64,000 bases of DNA from Flavobacteriales bacterium (lineage in GTDB: Bacteria > Bacteroidota > Bacteroidia > Flavobacteriales_D > Sanyastnellaceae): contig PKDZ01000004.1 in assembly GCA_002862785.1 (NCBI GenBank), positions 1 through 64,000 on the forward strand, in the 5' to 3' direction. The position numbers and the translations under genes are program-made. Below, in pieces: positions 50,399-59,635 of the stretch (position 1 is its first letter; every line of letters begins with the position of its first letter). A model generated the notes under the pieces. The model had not been told where the DNA came from and made no database searches. It saw nothing but the letters and a program-made list of their open reading frames with translations.

Positions 50399-52723
50399 AT
50401 GCGATTCCGTTTCCTCCCCCTTCTGCTCGCCTTGGCCCTCTGCACCCCCATGGCGGGACAGGGCCTGCCGGAACTGGGGCGCTGGGACACCGTCGCGGTC
50501 TTCGGGACCGACGGTGCTCCGCTGGACAATCCCTGGTCGGGAGGATTCACCGCCCCGCAATTCTCCGCAGGAGACCTCGACGGGGATGGCGTGCCCGACC
50601 TCTTCGTCTTCGATCGGGAGGGCCACCGGGTGATGCCCTTCCAGGGCTGCGTCTCGGATGTGCCCGAAGAACCCCTGACCTATCTCCACCGACCGGATTG
50701 GCGGCCGGCTTTCCCAGAGGCCGTGCGGAACTGGGTGCTGCTCCGCGACGCCAACTGTGACGGTGTGCCCGACGTCTTCCACAACAGCCAGAGCGGCATT
50801 CGGATGTGGCTCGGGGAGCTGGTCGATGGCCTCGTCTCCTATCCGGACGACCCGGGATCAAACCTGTTCGGAAACTGGAATTTCGGTTCCGGGGACCAGG
50901 AATTGCCCCTCATCTGCCTCAACACGGACATCCCAGCCCTCGATGACTTCGACGGAGATGGTGACCTCGACATGGTGACCTGGACGGAGACCAGCTCGAC
51001 CCTCTACGCCTACACTGGGCGCGGGGCAGAGGACGGCTCTGTGGGGTGCGGAGACACCCTCGTTTGGGATGTGACGAACCGCTGTTACGGTATGCTCGAT
51101 GAGGCCTCCGAGGACAACACCCTGTACATCGGGGAGGAGCACACCTGCGGATTCAATGTCGACGGGCCCCGTTGGGAAGGCGGCGAGTTGACCGGCATCA
51201 CGCGGCATGCCGGCGGGACCACGGCGCTGCTCGAGCTCGACGGCGATGGCCATCTGGACTTGTTGCTCGGGGACGTCTCCTACAACAGCTTGACGGCTTG
51301 CTACATGGCCGAGGCGGTCGATGGGCAGGACAGCACGACGGCCACCAATGACACTTGGCCCGCCGACCTCGGTGGTGTGGCCCTCGACCTGCAACGCTTC
51401 CCGGCGGCTTATCCATTGGATGCCGACCAGGATGGCGTCCGCGACCTGCTCCTCGCCCCCAACGTGACCTTCGAGATCAACGGACGACAGGGCGTTTGGT
51501 TCTACCGCAACACCGGGACCGAAACCGAGCCAGTTTGGGACCTGCAGACCACGGCGTTTCTCCAGGACGGCATGATCGATGTGGGCCGCGGCGCCTACCC
51601 GGCCTTCAGCGACTTCGACGATGACGGGCTCATGGACCTCGTGGTGGCCTGCAAGGAGCGCTACTTCGGACCGGGCAACACACCCGCCCTGCTCGCCCGG
51701 TTCCGCAATGTGGGAACGGCCGTCGCCCCCGCCTTTGAGCAACTGGACACCAATTGGCTCTCCCTGCCGGACTATGGCGTGGAGAGCGTGGTGCCGACGT
51801 TCGGCGACCTCGATGGCGATGGAGACGATGAGCTTCTGATTGGAGACGAACTGGGCAACCTCCACCTCTGGACCAACAACACGGACGGCGGTGGGCCTGC
51901 AGAATACGGCCTGACCGACGCGTCCATGGCTGATTCCGAGGGCAATGTCATCGACGTGGGCCAATTCGCCGCCCCCTGTCTGCACGACCTCGATGGCGAC
52001 GGAGACCTCGACCTCCTGGTCGGCGAGAAGAATGGCGGCGTCCAGCTCTTCGAGAACACCGGCTCCCCCACGGCAGCCGCGTTCACCCTGTTCAGCGCCA
52101 ATGCCGGCGGAGTCGACGTCGACAACCTGCTCGGCATCAACGGCTTCCCTATTCCCTCTGTCCTCGCCACCGACACCGGATCCGCCCTGGTCGTCGGCAA
52201 TGAGCTCGGCCACCTGCAGGTCTACGCCCTGCCCGACAATCCGCTGGCCATTGTGGATGCGGTCTGGCCCGAGCTGACCGACCAATGGAATGGACTCTAC
52301 GAAGGCGAATACGCCGCCCCGGCCCTGGCCGACCTCGACGGTGATGGTGCAGCCGACCTCGTCGTCGGCTCCCGAAATGGCGGCCTGACCCTGTGGCGGT
52401 CCGGTGCAGACGATGCCGTGCGGGGGTGCACCCCAATCGTCGACGCCATCGCCGAGCTGCCCCTCGAGACCCCCTCAGGCTGGACGCCCTTCCCCAACCC
52501 GGTGGCGCCGGGCGGAGTCCTCGACGTTCCGGCCGAGCGCTTGCGCCTCACCGACCTGCTCGGTCGAGAGGTGGCGGTCCTCACCGCCCTGGGAGGACAG
52601 GTCGTTCTCCCGGAATCGCTGGCCGGTGGCACCTACCTCGCCCGGCCGGAGGGCCGGGAAACGGCGACGGGCGCCCCCTGGTTGGGAAGCGCCCGCCGCA
52701 TCGTGGTTGGCCCCGTCCGCTGA
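50399..52723 (+). CDS. Secreted FG-GAP/VCBS repeat protein, possible T9SS cargo
   Basis: 774 residues with signal peptide (MRFRFLPLLLALAL). Multiple DxDGDGxxD calcium-binding repeats are spread over residues about 55-670, for example DLDGDGVPDLFVFD, DLDGDGDLDLLVGE and DLDGDGAADLVVGS. These are FG-GAP/VCBS repeats that build an integrin-like beta propeller. The last ~85 residues (FPNPVAPGGVLDV ... RLTDLLGREVAVL) form a probable divergent type A T9SS domain. Likely a surface protein; function unknown. It follows the lipoprotein by 35 bp. Confidence 0.87.
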   Translation: MRFRFLPLLLALALCTPMAGQGLPELGRWDTVAVFGTDGAPLDNPWSGGFTAPQFSAGDLDGDGVPDLFVFDREGHRVMPFQGCVSDVPEEPLTYLHRPDWRPAFPEAVRNWVLLRDANCDGVPDVFHNSQSGIRMWLGELVDGLVSYPDDPGSNLFGNWNFGSGDQELPLICLNTDIPALDDFDGDGDLDMVTWTETSSTLYAYTGRGAEDGSVGCGDTLVWDVTNRCYGMLDEASEDNTLYIGEEHTCGFNVDGPRWEGGELTGITRHAGGTTALLELDGDGHLDLLLGDVSYNSLTACYMAEAVDGQDSTTATNDTWPADLGGVALDLQRFPAAYPLDADQDGVRDLLLAPNVTFEINGRQGVWFYRNTGTETEPVWDLQTTAFLQDGMIDVGRGAYPAFSDFDDDGLMDLVVACKERYFGPGNTPALLARFRNVGTAVAPAFEQLDTNWLSLPDYGVESVVPTFGDLDGDGDDELLIGDELGNLHLWTNNTDGGGPAEYGLTDASMADSEGNVIDVGQFAAPCLHDLDGDGDLDLLVGEKNGGVQLFENTGSPTAAAFTLFSANAGGVDVDNLLGINGFPIPSVLATDTGSALVVGNELGHLQVYALPDNPLAIVDAVWPELTDQWNGLYEGEYAAPALADLDGDGAADLVVGSRNGGLTLWRSGADDAVRGCTPIVDAIAELPLETPSGWTPFPNPVAPGGVLDVPAERLRLTDLLGREVAVLTALGGQVVLPESLAGGTYLARPEGRETATGAPWLGSARRIVVGPVR

Positions 52724-52745
52724 ACGGCGCCGCCATCAGCAGGAA

Positions 52746-53690
52746 TCAGACCCCCATGCCGTCCAGCACGTCGGCGACTTCCTTGACCGCCTTGGCGCTC
52801 TCGTGGAGCAAGGCCATCTCGTCTTCGTTGAGCTGGAGCTCAATGATCTCCTCCACGCCCTTGGCGCCGAGCTTGACCGGAACGCCGAGGTAGAGGTCGC
52901 TCAGGCCGTATTGGCCGGTGAGGCGCGCGCAGCAGGGGAAAATGCGCTTCTGGTCCTTGACGATGGCCTCGACCATCTGCGCGGCCGCGGCACCCGGGGC
53001 GTACCAGGCGGACGTGCCGAGAAGCTGGACAATCTCGCCCCCGCCTTTCTTGGTGCGCTGCACGATGGCCTCGAGGGCATCGGCGTCGATCATCTCGGTG
53101 ACGGGAATGCCGCCGACCGTGGTGTAGCGCGGGAGCGGCACCATGGTGTCGCCGTGGCCGCCCATGAGCACGGCCTGGATGTCCTTCGGGCTCACGTCGA
53201 GGGCCTCGGCGAGGAAGGCGCGGTAGCGCGCGGTGTCGAGCACGCCGGCCATGCCGACCACGCGGTGGTCGGGCAGCCCGGCGGTCTTCCACGCCTGGTA
53301 GGTCATCACATCGAGCGGGTTGGATACGATCACGATGATGGCCTCCGGACTGTGCGGGAGGATCTGCTCGGTCACGCTCTTGACGATGCCGGCGTTGGTG
53401 GCGATCAGGTCGTCTCGGCTCATCCCGGGCTTGCGCGGCAGGCCGCTGGTGATCACGACCACATCGCTTCCGGCGGTCTTGCTGTAATCGTTGGTGCTGC
53501 CGACGGTACGCGTGTCGTAGCTGTTGACCGGGCTGGTCTCCCAGATGTCGAGGGCCTTGCCTTCGGCAAAGCCTTCCTTGATGTCGAGCAGAACGACTTC
53601 GTTGCAGACTTCTCGGGTGGCGAGGACGTCGGCGCAGGTGGCGCCCACATTTCCTGCTCCGACGACGGTGACCTTGGTGCGATGGATCAT
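52746..53690 (-). CDS. mdh: Malate dehydrogenase
   Basis: 314 residues from ATG 53690 (MIHRTKVTVVGAG); the in-frame extension to 53720 crosses the promoter. NAD-binding GAGNVGATCADVLA, Asp in LLDIKEGFAEGKALDI, ITSGLPRKPGMSRDDL, SNPLDVMTY and the active-site MGGHGDTMVPL (catalytic His) match the LDH-like MDH group. It interconverts malate and oxaloacetate in the citric acid cycle. Its promoter box is TACTTTTG at 53718-53725. Convergent with the FG-GAP gene. Confidence 0.95.
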   Translation of the reverse strand: MIHRTKVTVVGAGNVGATCADVLATREVCNEVVLLDIKEGFAEGKALDIWETSPVNSYDTRTVGSTNDYSKTAGSDVVVITSGLPRKPGMSRDDLIATNAGIVKSVTEQILPHSPEAIIVIVSNPLDVMTYQAWKTAGLPDHRVVGMAGVLDTARYRAFLAEALDVSPKDIQAVLMGGHGDTMVPLPRYTTVGGIPVTEMIDADALEAIVQRTKKGGGEIVQLLGTSAWYAPGAAAAQMVEAIVKDQKRIFPCCARLTGQYGLSDLYLGVPVKLGAKGVEEIIELQLNEDEMALLHESAKAVKEVADVLDGMGV

Positions 53691-53717
53691 GGTGGAGGGA
53701 TTGGGTGAATCGGTTTG

Positions 53718-53725
53718 CAAAAGTA
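53718..53725 (-). promoter_or_regulatory. -7 element (TACTTTTG) of mdh
   Basis: Exact TAnnTTTG match on the minus strand, 27 nt before the mdh ATG. Confidence 0.55.
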
Positions 53726-53776
53726 AGGGACGGAATACGGCCGAACCTCTGCGCTTCGTTGCAACTTGGACCTGCG

Positions 53777-54877
53777 ATGCACGCCCGATTCGTTTTTCTC
53801 CTCTCCGCCTCCCTCCTGTTTGCTTCGGAGGCCTTGGCCCAACCCGGGCCGGACACCTCCCAATGGCCCGACGGCCGGCCCGGCGCCGACTTCAACGTCA
53901 CGGACGCCGATGGCCTCAAGCAGGGCCGATGGATCCGCGTCTATCCCAACGGCAAACTCTATTACAGTGGTTCCTTTCGCGATGGTCGCCCCGTTGGCCA
54001 CTTCACCTTCTTCCGGGAGACCGGCAAGGTGCTGAGCGAAGTCCAACACGAGGAGGGCACCGACCTCGCCAAGGCCATCCTCTACCGCGAGGACGGCAGC
54101 GAATCGCACAAAGGCAGCTACCAATCCGTGCAAGTCGACGGTGAGTGGACCCAATGGAAGACAGGCCGGTGGGAGGCCTTCGACCGCAAGGGACGCCTGC
54201 GCCTGCAGGAGCATTACGAGCGCGACACGCTCGATGGAGAGCAGCGCACGTATCACCGCTCAGGCCAGCTCCTCGAGGAGGGCGCCTATGCGCTGGGACT
54301 GAAGACCGGCACCTGGACAGCCTATGACCGCGAGGGGATGCCCCGGAGCGAGGAGCATTGGCGCCACGGAGAGCGGCACGGGCCGTCGGTCGTGATGGAG
54401 AAGGGCAAGCCCCTGAGCGAAGGCGAATACCGGGACGGCCTGCCGGTGGGCACCTGGACGACCTACAACCCCGACGGCAAGGTCCGCTCGCTCGTGGAAT
54501 ATGAGGGCGGTCGCCTGGTGTCGGAAGCCCCGCAGAACGGCGAGTTCTCGGCGGACTACCCCAGCGGCCGGCCGGAATGGGTGGGACGCTATTCGCACGG
54601 CCGGCTTGACGGCCCCTTCACCGCGTGGCACGACCTCGGCGAATGGACGATGGTCCCGGCCGACCAGGGGGCCACCACCCCTGCCGGACCGCCCCGCGGC
54701 GGGCGGGGAGCCGGCGAGGACCCTTTGCGCCGGGAGTTGCGCAACCAACCGATGAAGGAGATGGGCGAATACACCGCCGGGGTCAAGGACGGCACCTGGC
54801 GCTACTTCGACGAAGCGGGCGACGTGATCCGCACCGAGCGCTGGACCTTGGGCCGACTCCAGTCCACCGAGGAATGA
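53777..54877 (+). CDS. Secreted MORN-like repeat protein (YwqK antitoxin-type)
   Basis: 366 residues from ATG 53777 (MHARFVFLLSASLL, signal peptide to ALAQ); the in-frame start at 53705 is rejected. The body consists of about ten 22-24-residue repeats of the type Y-x-x-G-x-x-x-G-x-W-x-x-Y, for example GLKQGRWIRVYPNGKLYYSG, GLKTGTWTAYD and GLPVGTWTTYNPDGK. These are MORN/YwqK-like repeats, expected to form a beta-sheet stack. Likely periplasmic or surface-exposed. The subtilase gene starts 7 bp downstream. Confidence 0.85.
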   Translation: MHARFVFLLSASLLFASEALAQPGPDTSQWPDGRPGADFNVTDADGLKQGRWIRVYPNGKLYYSGSFRDGRPVGHFTFFRETGKVLSEVQHEEGTDLAKAILYREDGSESHKGSYQSVQVDGEWTQWKTGRWEAFDRKGRLRLQEHYERDTLDGEQRTYHRSGQLLEEGAYALGLKTGTWTAYDREGMPRSEEHWRHGERHGPSVVMEKGKPLSEGEYRDGLPVGTWTTYNPDGKVRSLVEYEGGRLVSEAPQNGEFSADYPSGRPEWVGRYSHGRLDGPFTAWHDLGEWTMVPADQGATTPAGPPRGGRGAGEDPLRRELRNQPMKEMGEYTAGVKDGTWRYFDEAGDVIRTERWTLGRLQSTEE

Positions 54878-54884
54878 GCTGTCC

Positions 54885-56663
54885 ATGATTTGCCTGCGCT
54901 CCCTCCCCGTTCTGCTGTGGCTGGCCGTGACCGGTCTGGCGGCTGACGCGCAGATTGCGCCCGACCACCACTGGGTCGGTTTTGCGGACAAGGTGGGCTG
55001 CGGGTTGGACCTGAACGACCCGGAAGCCGGGCGGCACCTACTCAGCCAGCGCGCCCTCGACCGCCGGGTGCGCCACGGCATTGTCCTGGACTCGCTGGAT
55101 CTGCCCGTGCCGCCGGCCCGGATTTCCGCCGTGCTGTCCGTGGGAGAGACGGAGGCTGGACGTCCCGTTCAGCTGCTGCACCGCAGCAAATGGTTCAATG
55201 GCATCGTGATCCGCCTCGACACCGCGCTCGTGGACTCGGCCGGCGCCGCGGAGGTGCTCGCGGGCATCGCGGCCCTGGACGGCGTCATCGAAACGCGGTC
55301 CTGCACGTGGCACGAACCGGCCCGGCCGGTGAACCTGCCGCCCATGGTGCGGCCGCGGTCCCTGCAGGAACACCAGAGCGGACCGGAAGGCTACGGCTTG
55401 GCTTGGGACCAGACACGCCAGCTGCGTCTTGACCTCCTGCACGGCCTCGGCCACCGAGGCAAGGGCATGCTGGTCGGAGTCCTGGACAGCGGGTTTGACC
55501 GGGTTGACACCAACCCGGCCTTCGCCCGGGCCCATGCCGATGGCCGGATCACCATCGGTGGCAACTTCCCCAACGGAGGCGCCGCCTCCCAGTGGATCTA
55601 CGCCGAACATGCACACGGCGCCATGGTCCTGTCGACCATGGTGGGCCACCTCGATACGCCAGGCGGGCAGCATTACCTCGGCACCGCGCCCGATGCCGCC
55701 TACGTGCTCTTCCGAACGGAAGACGTCCATTGGGAGCACCTCGTCGAGGAATACCATTGGGTCTCGGCCGCGGAACGGGCTGACAGCATGGGGTGCGACG
55801 TGCTGAACACCTCGCTGGGCTATTCGCTCTTCGATGATGCCGCCGCCAACCACAGCCCTGATGAGCTCGACGGCAACACCTTCCGCATCACCCAGGCCTC
55901 CGACATCGCCGCCACCAAGGGCATGCTCGTCCTTAACTCGGCAGGCAACAGCGGGAACAGCCCCTGGGAAAAGATTACCGCGCCGGCGGATGGCGACAGT
56001 GTCCTCGCGGTCGGCGCCGTGGACGTCTTCGGCCAGCACGCCAGCTTCAGCAGCTACGGCCCCTCCGCCGACGGACGAATCAAACCCGACCTCTGTGCCA
56101 CGGGCCGCGACGCCGCCTATGTCCACCCCGACGGCTCCATCCGCACCGGCAACGGCACCTCCTTCTCCTCCCCCATCCTCTGCGGGGCGGCCACCAGCCT
56201 GTGGAGCGCCCACCCGGACCAGCCCGCCTGGGCCATCCGCCACGCCCTGCTCGAATCCGCTTCCCAATGGGCCGCACCGGACACGGTGCGCGGCTTCGGC
56301 ATCCCCGACCTCTGGGCCGCCCACCTCGCCCTCGGCGGCGAGGCGCCCGAACCGGAGAGGGGCGGTACGGGTCTCCTCGTCTTTCCCAACCCCGTGCCGG
56401 CGGCTGCCTCGCATCTGCGGGTCGTCTTCGAAGAGGGCAACCTGTTGGCCGTCCCCAACAGCCCCCTCCACTGGACTGTCCGCAATGCATTGGGCCAAAC
56501 GCTCGCGGAGGGCAGCCTCGAGCGCGGCAAGGACGTCCTGTCCACCCTGACCCTCGAAACGGGCACCCTGGCCACCGGCTCCTACCTGCTCCTGTTGCGC
56601 GGGGTGCCCGAGGAGGACCCCACCACCCGACCGACCGCATGGGCACGGTTCGTGGTGGAATGA
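54885..56663 (+). CDS. Secreted subtilisin-like serine protease (S8) with T9SS type A tail
   Basis: 592 residues with signal peptide (MICLRSLPVLLWLAVTGLAADAQ). After an inhibitor-like propeptide (about 25-150) the S8 triad is complete: Asp201 in VLDSGFD, His244 in AHGAMV, Ser426 in GTSFSSP; the oxyanion Asn is N355 in NSAGNSG. A type A T9SS domain covers about 500-592 (LLVFPNPVPAAASHLRV ... WARFVVE). Exported via T9SS, it would degrade proteins at the surface or process neighbours. It sits between the MORN protein and a small basic secreted protein, all co-directional. Confidence 0.93.
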   Translation: MICLRSLPVLLWLAVTGLAADAQIAPDHHWVGFADKVGCGLDLNDPEAGRHLLSQRALDRRVRHGIVLDSLDLPVPPARISAVLSVGETEAGRPVQLLHRSKWFNGIVIRLDTALVDSAGAAEVLAGIAALDGVIETRSCTWHEPARPVNLPPMVRPRSLQEHQSGPEGYGLAWDQTRQLRLDLLHGLGHRGKGMLVGVLDSGFDRVDTNPAFARAHADGRITIGGNFPNGGAASQWIYAEHAHGAMVLSTMVGHLDTPGGQHYLGTAPDAAYVLFRTEDVHWEHLVEEYHWVSAAERADSMGCDVLNTSLGYSLFDDAAANHSPDELDGNTFRITQASDIAATKGMLVLNSAGNSGNSPWEKITAPADGDSVLAVGAVDVFGQHASFSSYGPSADGRIKPDLCATGRDAAYVHPDGSIRTGNGTSFSSPILCGAATSLWSAHPDQPAWAIRHALLESASQWAAPDTVRGFGIPDLWAAHLALGGEAPEPERGGTGLLVFPNPVPAAASHLRVVFEEGNLLAVPNSPLHWTVRNALGQTLAEGSLERGKDVLSTLTLETGTLATGSYLLLLRGVPEEDPTTRPTAWARFVVE

Positions 56664-56676
56664 CGTTCTTGCTTCC

Positions 56677-57057
56677 ATGACCCCGCGCCGCTTCCTCCTC
56701 TGGTTGCCCCTTCTCGTGTTCCTTTGGTCGGGAACCGCGGCGGAGGCCCAACGCGACCGGTCCCAAGATCCCGGACGACAGCGCAAGGCGCAGATCAAGC
56801 GGCAAAAGGAGCGCAACGATCAGAAGGAAGCTGCGTTCCGCCAGGGCCGAAAGGACCACTGGAAGAAGCAGGACAAATCGACCCGCAAGCGGTGGCGCGC
56901 CCAGCGCCGGGCGGCCAAGCGCATGCGCCGGGGAGGTGGTCCCGACAGCTGGTACCAGGGCCTCTTCCGCTCCGGCAAGCCCATCCCCTGGACCCGCCGC
57001 GCCGCCAACAAGGTGGGCAACCTCTTCAAGCGCAAACGCCAGCGCCGCTTCTACTGA
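56677..57057 (+). CDS. Small, very basic secreted protein
   Basis: 126 residues: signal peptide (FLLWLPLLVFLWSG, cut near AEAQ) and a mature part of about 101 residues with about 37 Arg/Lys. Many dibasic pairs (KR, RR, KK, RK) are spread through it, and the C-terminus is KRKRQRRFY. Predicted disordered or coiled. I recognise no named family. It starts 13 bp after the subtilase stop in the same direction. Nucleic-acid, lipopolysaccharide or matrix binding is possible; this is inference. Confidence 0.75.
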   Translation: MTPRRFLLWLPLLVFLWSGTAAEAQRDRSQDPGRQRKAQIKRQKERNDQKEAAFRQGRKDHWKKQDKSTRKRWRAQRRAAKRMRRGGGPDSWYQGLFRSGKPIPWTRRAANKVGNLFKRKRQRRFY

Positions 57058-57198
57058 CCAATGCCAATCGCTCAGCGGCGAGAGAACGAGCACCTTGTTC
57101 ATATGCGATCACTCTGCTTGCTGCTCACCATCGGGCTGTTGGCCTCCTGGTTTTAGGGGTGATCGCCGTCTTTCTCCGCTATGTGTTCGGGGGGTAAA

Positions 57199-57227
57199 TA
57201 AAAAAGCCCCTCGTGGGAGGGGCTTTC
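57199..57227 (-). terminator. Terminator of tRNA-Thr (bidirectional hairpin)
   Basis: On the minus strand AAAGCCCCTC/GAGGGGCTTT is followed by TTTTTTATTT, directly after the tRNA CCA. On the plus strand the same hairpin is followed by weak T's, so it may also end transcripts from the basic protein gene. Confidence 0.8.
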
Positions 57228-57230
57228 TGG

Positions 57231-57303
<73 letters not shown>

Positions 57304-57389
57304 CTGTGTCACCGCTTTCGGAGACGGGGCGGCAAAGATACGCAGGCGATATAAGAAGGTTGCGCTCAGAATCGAATTTTCCTGTCGAC

Positions 57390-58691
57390 TCACCCCTTGC
57401 GGTCACCCCACAGGCTGCGCAGGAAGTCCGCGATGCTCTGCTCCCTCGGTGTGTTGCCGGGGCGGAAGAAGCGCTGTCCGGCCAGTCCTTCCGGCAGGCA
57501 TTCCTGCCCGCTGAATCCCCCGTGGTCGTGGTCGTAGCGGTAGCCGCTCCCGTGGCCGAGGTCCTTCATCAGCTTCGTCGGCGCGTTGCGCAGGTGCATT
57601 GGAACGGGCAAATCGCCGTGGTCACGGACGGCCTTTTGGGCGGCGCCGATGGCGGCGTAGGCGCTGTTGGACTTTGGGCTCGACGCGAGGTAGGTCGCGC
57701 ACTGAGAGAGCGGAATGCGGCACTCCGGGACGCCGAGGCGTTCGACAGCATCAAACGTGGCGTTGGCCAGGACGAGGGCGGTGGGATTGGCGTGGCCGAT
57801 GTCCTCGCTCGCCGAGATGAGCAAGCGCCGGGCGATGAATTTGGGGTCTTCCCCGCCCTCGATCATGCGCGCCAGCCAGTAGACGGCCCCGTCGGGGTCG
57901 CTGCTGCGGATGGATTTGATGAGGGCCGAGGCGATGTCGTAATGGGTGTCGCCGGTCTTGTCGTAGCGGGACAGGTTGGCCTGAATGAACCGGGACACCA
58001 ACGCGTCGTCGATGCGAATCCCATCGGCAGCCTCGCCTTGCTCGGAGGCGGCGCCCGCCACGACGAGTTCGAGGACGTTGAGCAACCGCCGGCCGTCGCC
58101 CCCACTGGCCCGCAGGAGGGCATCCCATTCGGCGATCTCCACCCGGTGGGATTGGAGCCACTCGTCCCCGTCAAGGGCCCGCTGGACGAGCGCCTGAAGC
58201 TGTTCCTTGCCGAAGGCCTCGAGGACGTAGACCTGGCTGCGGGACAGCAAGGCCGGGATGACCTCGAAACTCGGATTCTCCGTGGTCGCGCCGATGAGGG
58301 TGACCGACCCGCGCTCCACCGCGCCGAGCAGGCTGTCCTGCTGGGCCTTGGAGAAGCGGTGGATCTCGTCGATGAACAGGACTGCCCGCGTGCTGAACAT
58401 GCCCTGACGCTCCGCGTTGTCAATGACCTCGCGAACCTCCTTGACCCCGCTGCGGATGGCGCTGAGCTGGTGGAAGGGGCGCCCGGTCGCCTCGGCCATG
58501 AGCCGGGCCAACGTCGTCTTGCCCACACCCGGTGGCCCCCACAGAATCATGGACGGCAATTGGCCGGCGGTCAGGGCGCGGCGCAGGGTCGCCTCGGGCC
58601 CCACCAGGTGGTCCTGCCCGACGTAGTCCTCCAGAGTGCGCGGACGCATGCGCTCGGCGAGCGGGGCTTCGGGGGCGTTGGGCGCGGTCAT
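57390..58691 (-). CDS. rarA: Replication-associated recombination protein A (AAA+ ATPase)
   Basis: 433 residues from ATG 58691 ([17 protein letters not shown]); the in-frame extension to 59129 lies inside the acyltransferase gene. Walker [10 protein letters not shown], Walker [12 protein letters not shown], sensor [11 protein letters not shown] and the RarA/MgsA C-terminal tetramerisation region ([26 protein letters not shown]) are all present. It acts at stalled replication forks. Overlaps the acyltransferase gene by 4 bp (ATGA); last gene of the three-gene minus-strand operon. Confidence 0.95.
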   Translation of the reverse strand: MTAPNAPEAPLAERMRPRTLEDYVGQDHLVGPEATLRRALTAGQLPSMILWGPPGVGKTTLARLMAEATGRPFHQLSAIRSGVKEVREVIDNAERQGMFSTRAVLFIDEIHRFSKAQQDSLLGAVERGSVTLIGATTENPSFEVIPALLSRSQVYVLEAFGKEQLQALVQRALDGDEWLQSHRVEIAEWDALLRASGGDGRRLLNVLELVVAGAASEQGEAADGIRIDDALVSRFIQANLSRYDKTGDTHYDIASALIKSIRSSDPDGAVYWLARMIEGGEDPKFIARRLLISASEDIGHANPTALVLANATFDAVERLGVPECRIPLSQCATYLASSPKSNSAYAAIGAAQKAVRDHGDLPVPMHLRNAPTKLMKDLGHGSGYRYDHDHGGFSGQECLPEGLAGQRFFRPGNTPREQSIADFLRSLWGDRKG

Positions 58692-59635
58692 TGGGCGGTC
58701 GGTTCGGGGCTGGGCTCGCCGGTGCTTGCGGCATCCTGCGGAACCTCGACGTGGTTCAGCGGGACCCCGTCGGGGCGGGCGTGCTTCCAGCGCGTGTGGG
58801 ACCAGAGCCAATGGGCCGGATCGCGCCGGATCTGCGCTTCGAGTCGATCGTATGTGGCTTTGAGCAGGGCGCCTTTCGGCCACTCTTTTGGGGTGTCCGT
58901 GATGAGGTCGTAGTGGACCTCCCAATGTCCGCGCGGCTTGCCCTCCGCCTTGCGCAAGCCGAAGAAGACCACGGGCATGTCGAATTTCCGGGCGAAGGCC
59001 TCGAGGCCGAAGTGCATCGCGGTCTCCCGACCCATCCATTCCATCCACCACGCCTTGTTGGGGTCGAGCGGCCGCTGGTCCACGGCGAGCGTCACCGCCT
59101 TGGCCCGGCCTTGTTCCTCCACCATCCACGCCGACACCTGCTTCATCTCCACGAGCTCCGTACCAAACTGGCTGCGCGTCCGGAAGATGAGGTCGTCATA
59201 GAACGCATTGGAGAGGCGCTTGTAGACCCCCATGAAGGGCAACGGCAACGCGTCGCCCGAGGTGACGGCGTAGCGCTCCCAGTTGCCGTAATGGCCGCAG
59301 GACAGCAAGACGCCCGGCGCTTTATCGGCATAAGGTGCGAGCACCTCCGGATTGACGTGGTGGAACCGCTCCGCCAAGTCCGTCCGGTCGGCCCGGAAAT
59401 GCTTGAGCGACTCCACGAGCACCTCCGCGAGGTGGGTGAAGAAGTCCCGGGCGATGCGGGTGCGCTCGGCCTCACTTTTCTCGGGGAAGACCCCCGCGAG
59501 GTTGGCCAGCACCACCTTCTTGCGGTAGCCGGTCCACCACAGCAGGGTGGCGAGTCCGTCCGCAATCGGATAAAGCATCCAATAGGGCAGCCGGCCGATC
59601 GGGCCCACGAAGAGGGTGTGGAGGAGGCGGGTCAT
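58688..59635 (-). CDS. Lysophospholipid/lipid A acyltransferase family protein (LpxL/HtrB-like)
   Basis: 315 residues with an N-terminal hydrophobic segment. The HX4E acyltransferase motif is HYGNWE within LLSCGHYGNWERYAVTSG, and VTLAVDQRPLDPNKAWW and the WLWSHTRWKHARP end are typical of LpxL/HtrB proteins. Probably acylates lipid A on the inner membrane; other acyl acceptors such as amino lipids are possible in Bacteroidota. Middle gene of the MBL-acyltransferase-rarA operon, with 4-bp overlaps on both sides. Confidence 0.9.
   Translation of the reverse strand: MTRLLHTLFVGPIGRLPYWMLYPIADGLATLLWWTGYRKKVVLANLAGVFPEKSEAERTRIARDFFTHLAEVLVESLKHFRADRTDLAERFHHVNPEVLAPYADKAPGVLLSCGHYGNWERYAVTSGDALPLPFMGVYKRLSNAFYDDLIFRTRSQFGTELVEMKQVSAWMVEEQGRAKAVTLAVDQRPLDPNKAWWMEWMGRETAMHFGLEAFARKFDMPVVFFGLRKAEGKPRGHWEVHYDLITDTPKEWPKGALLKATYDRLEAQIRRDPAHWLWSHTRWKHARPDGVPLNHVEVPQDAASTGEPSPEPTAQ

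Noticed and set aside
55038-56816. Minus-strand frame of 592 codons opposite the subtilase
   Set aside because: Shadow of a gene with a complete catalytic triad.
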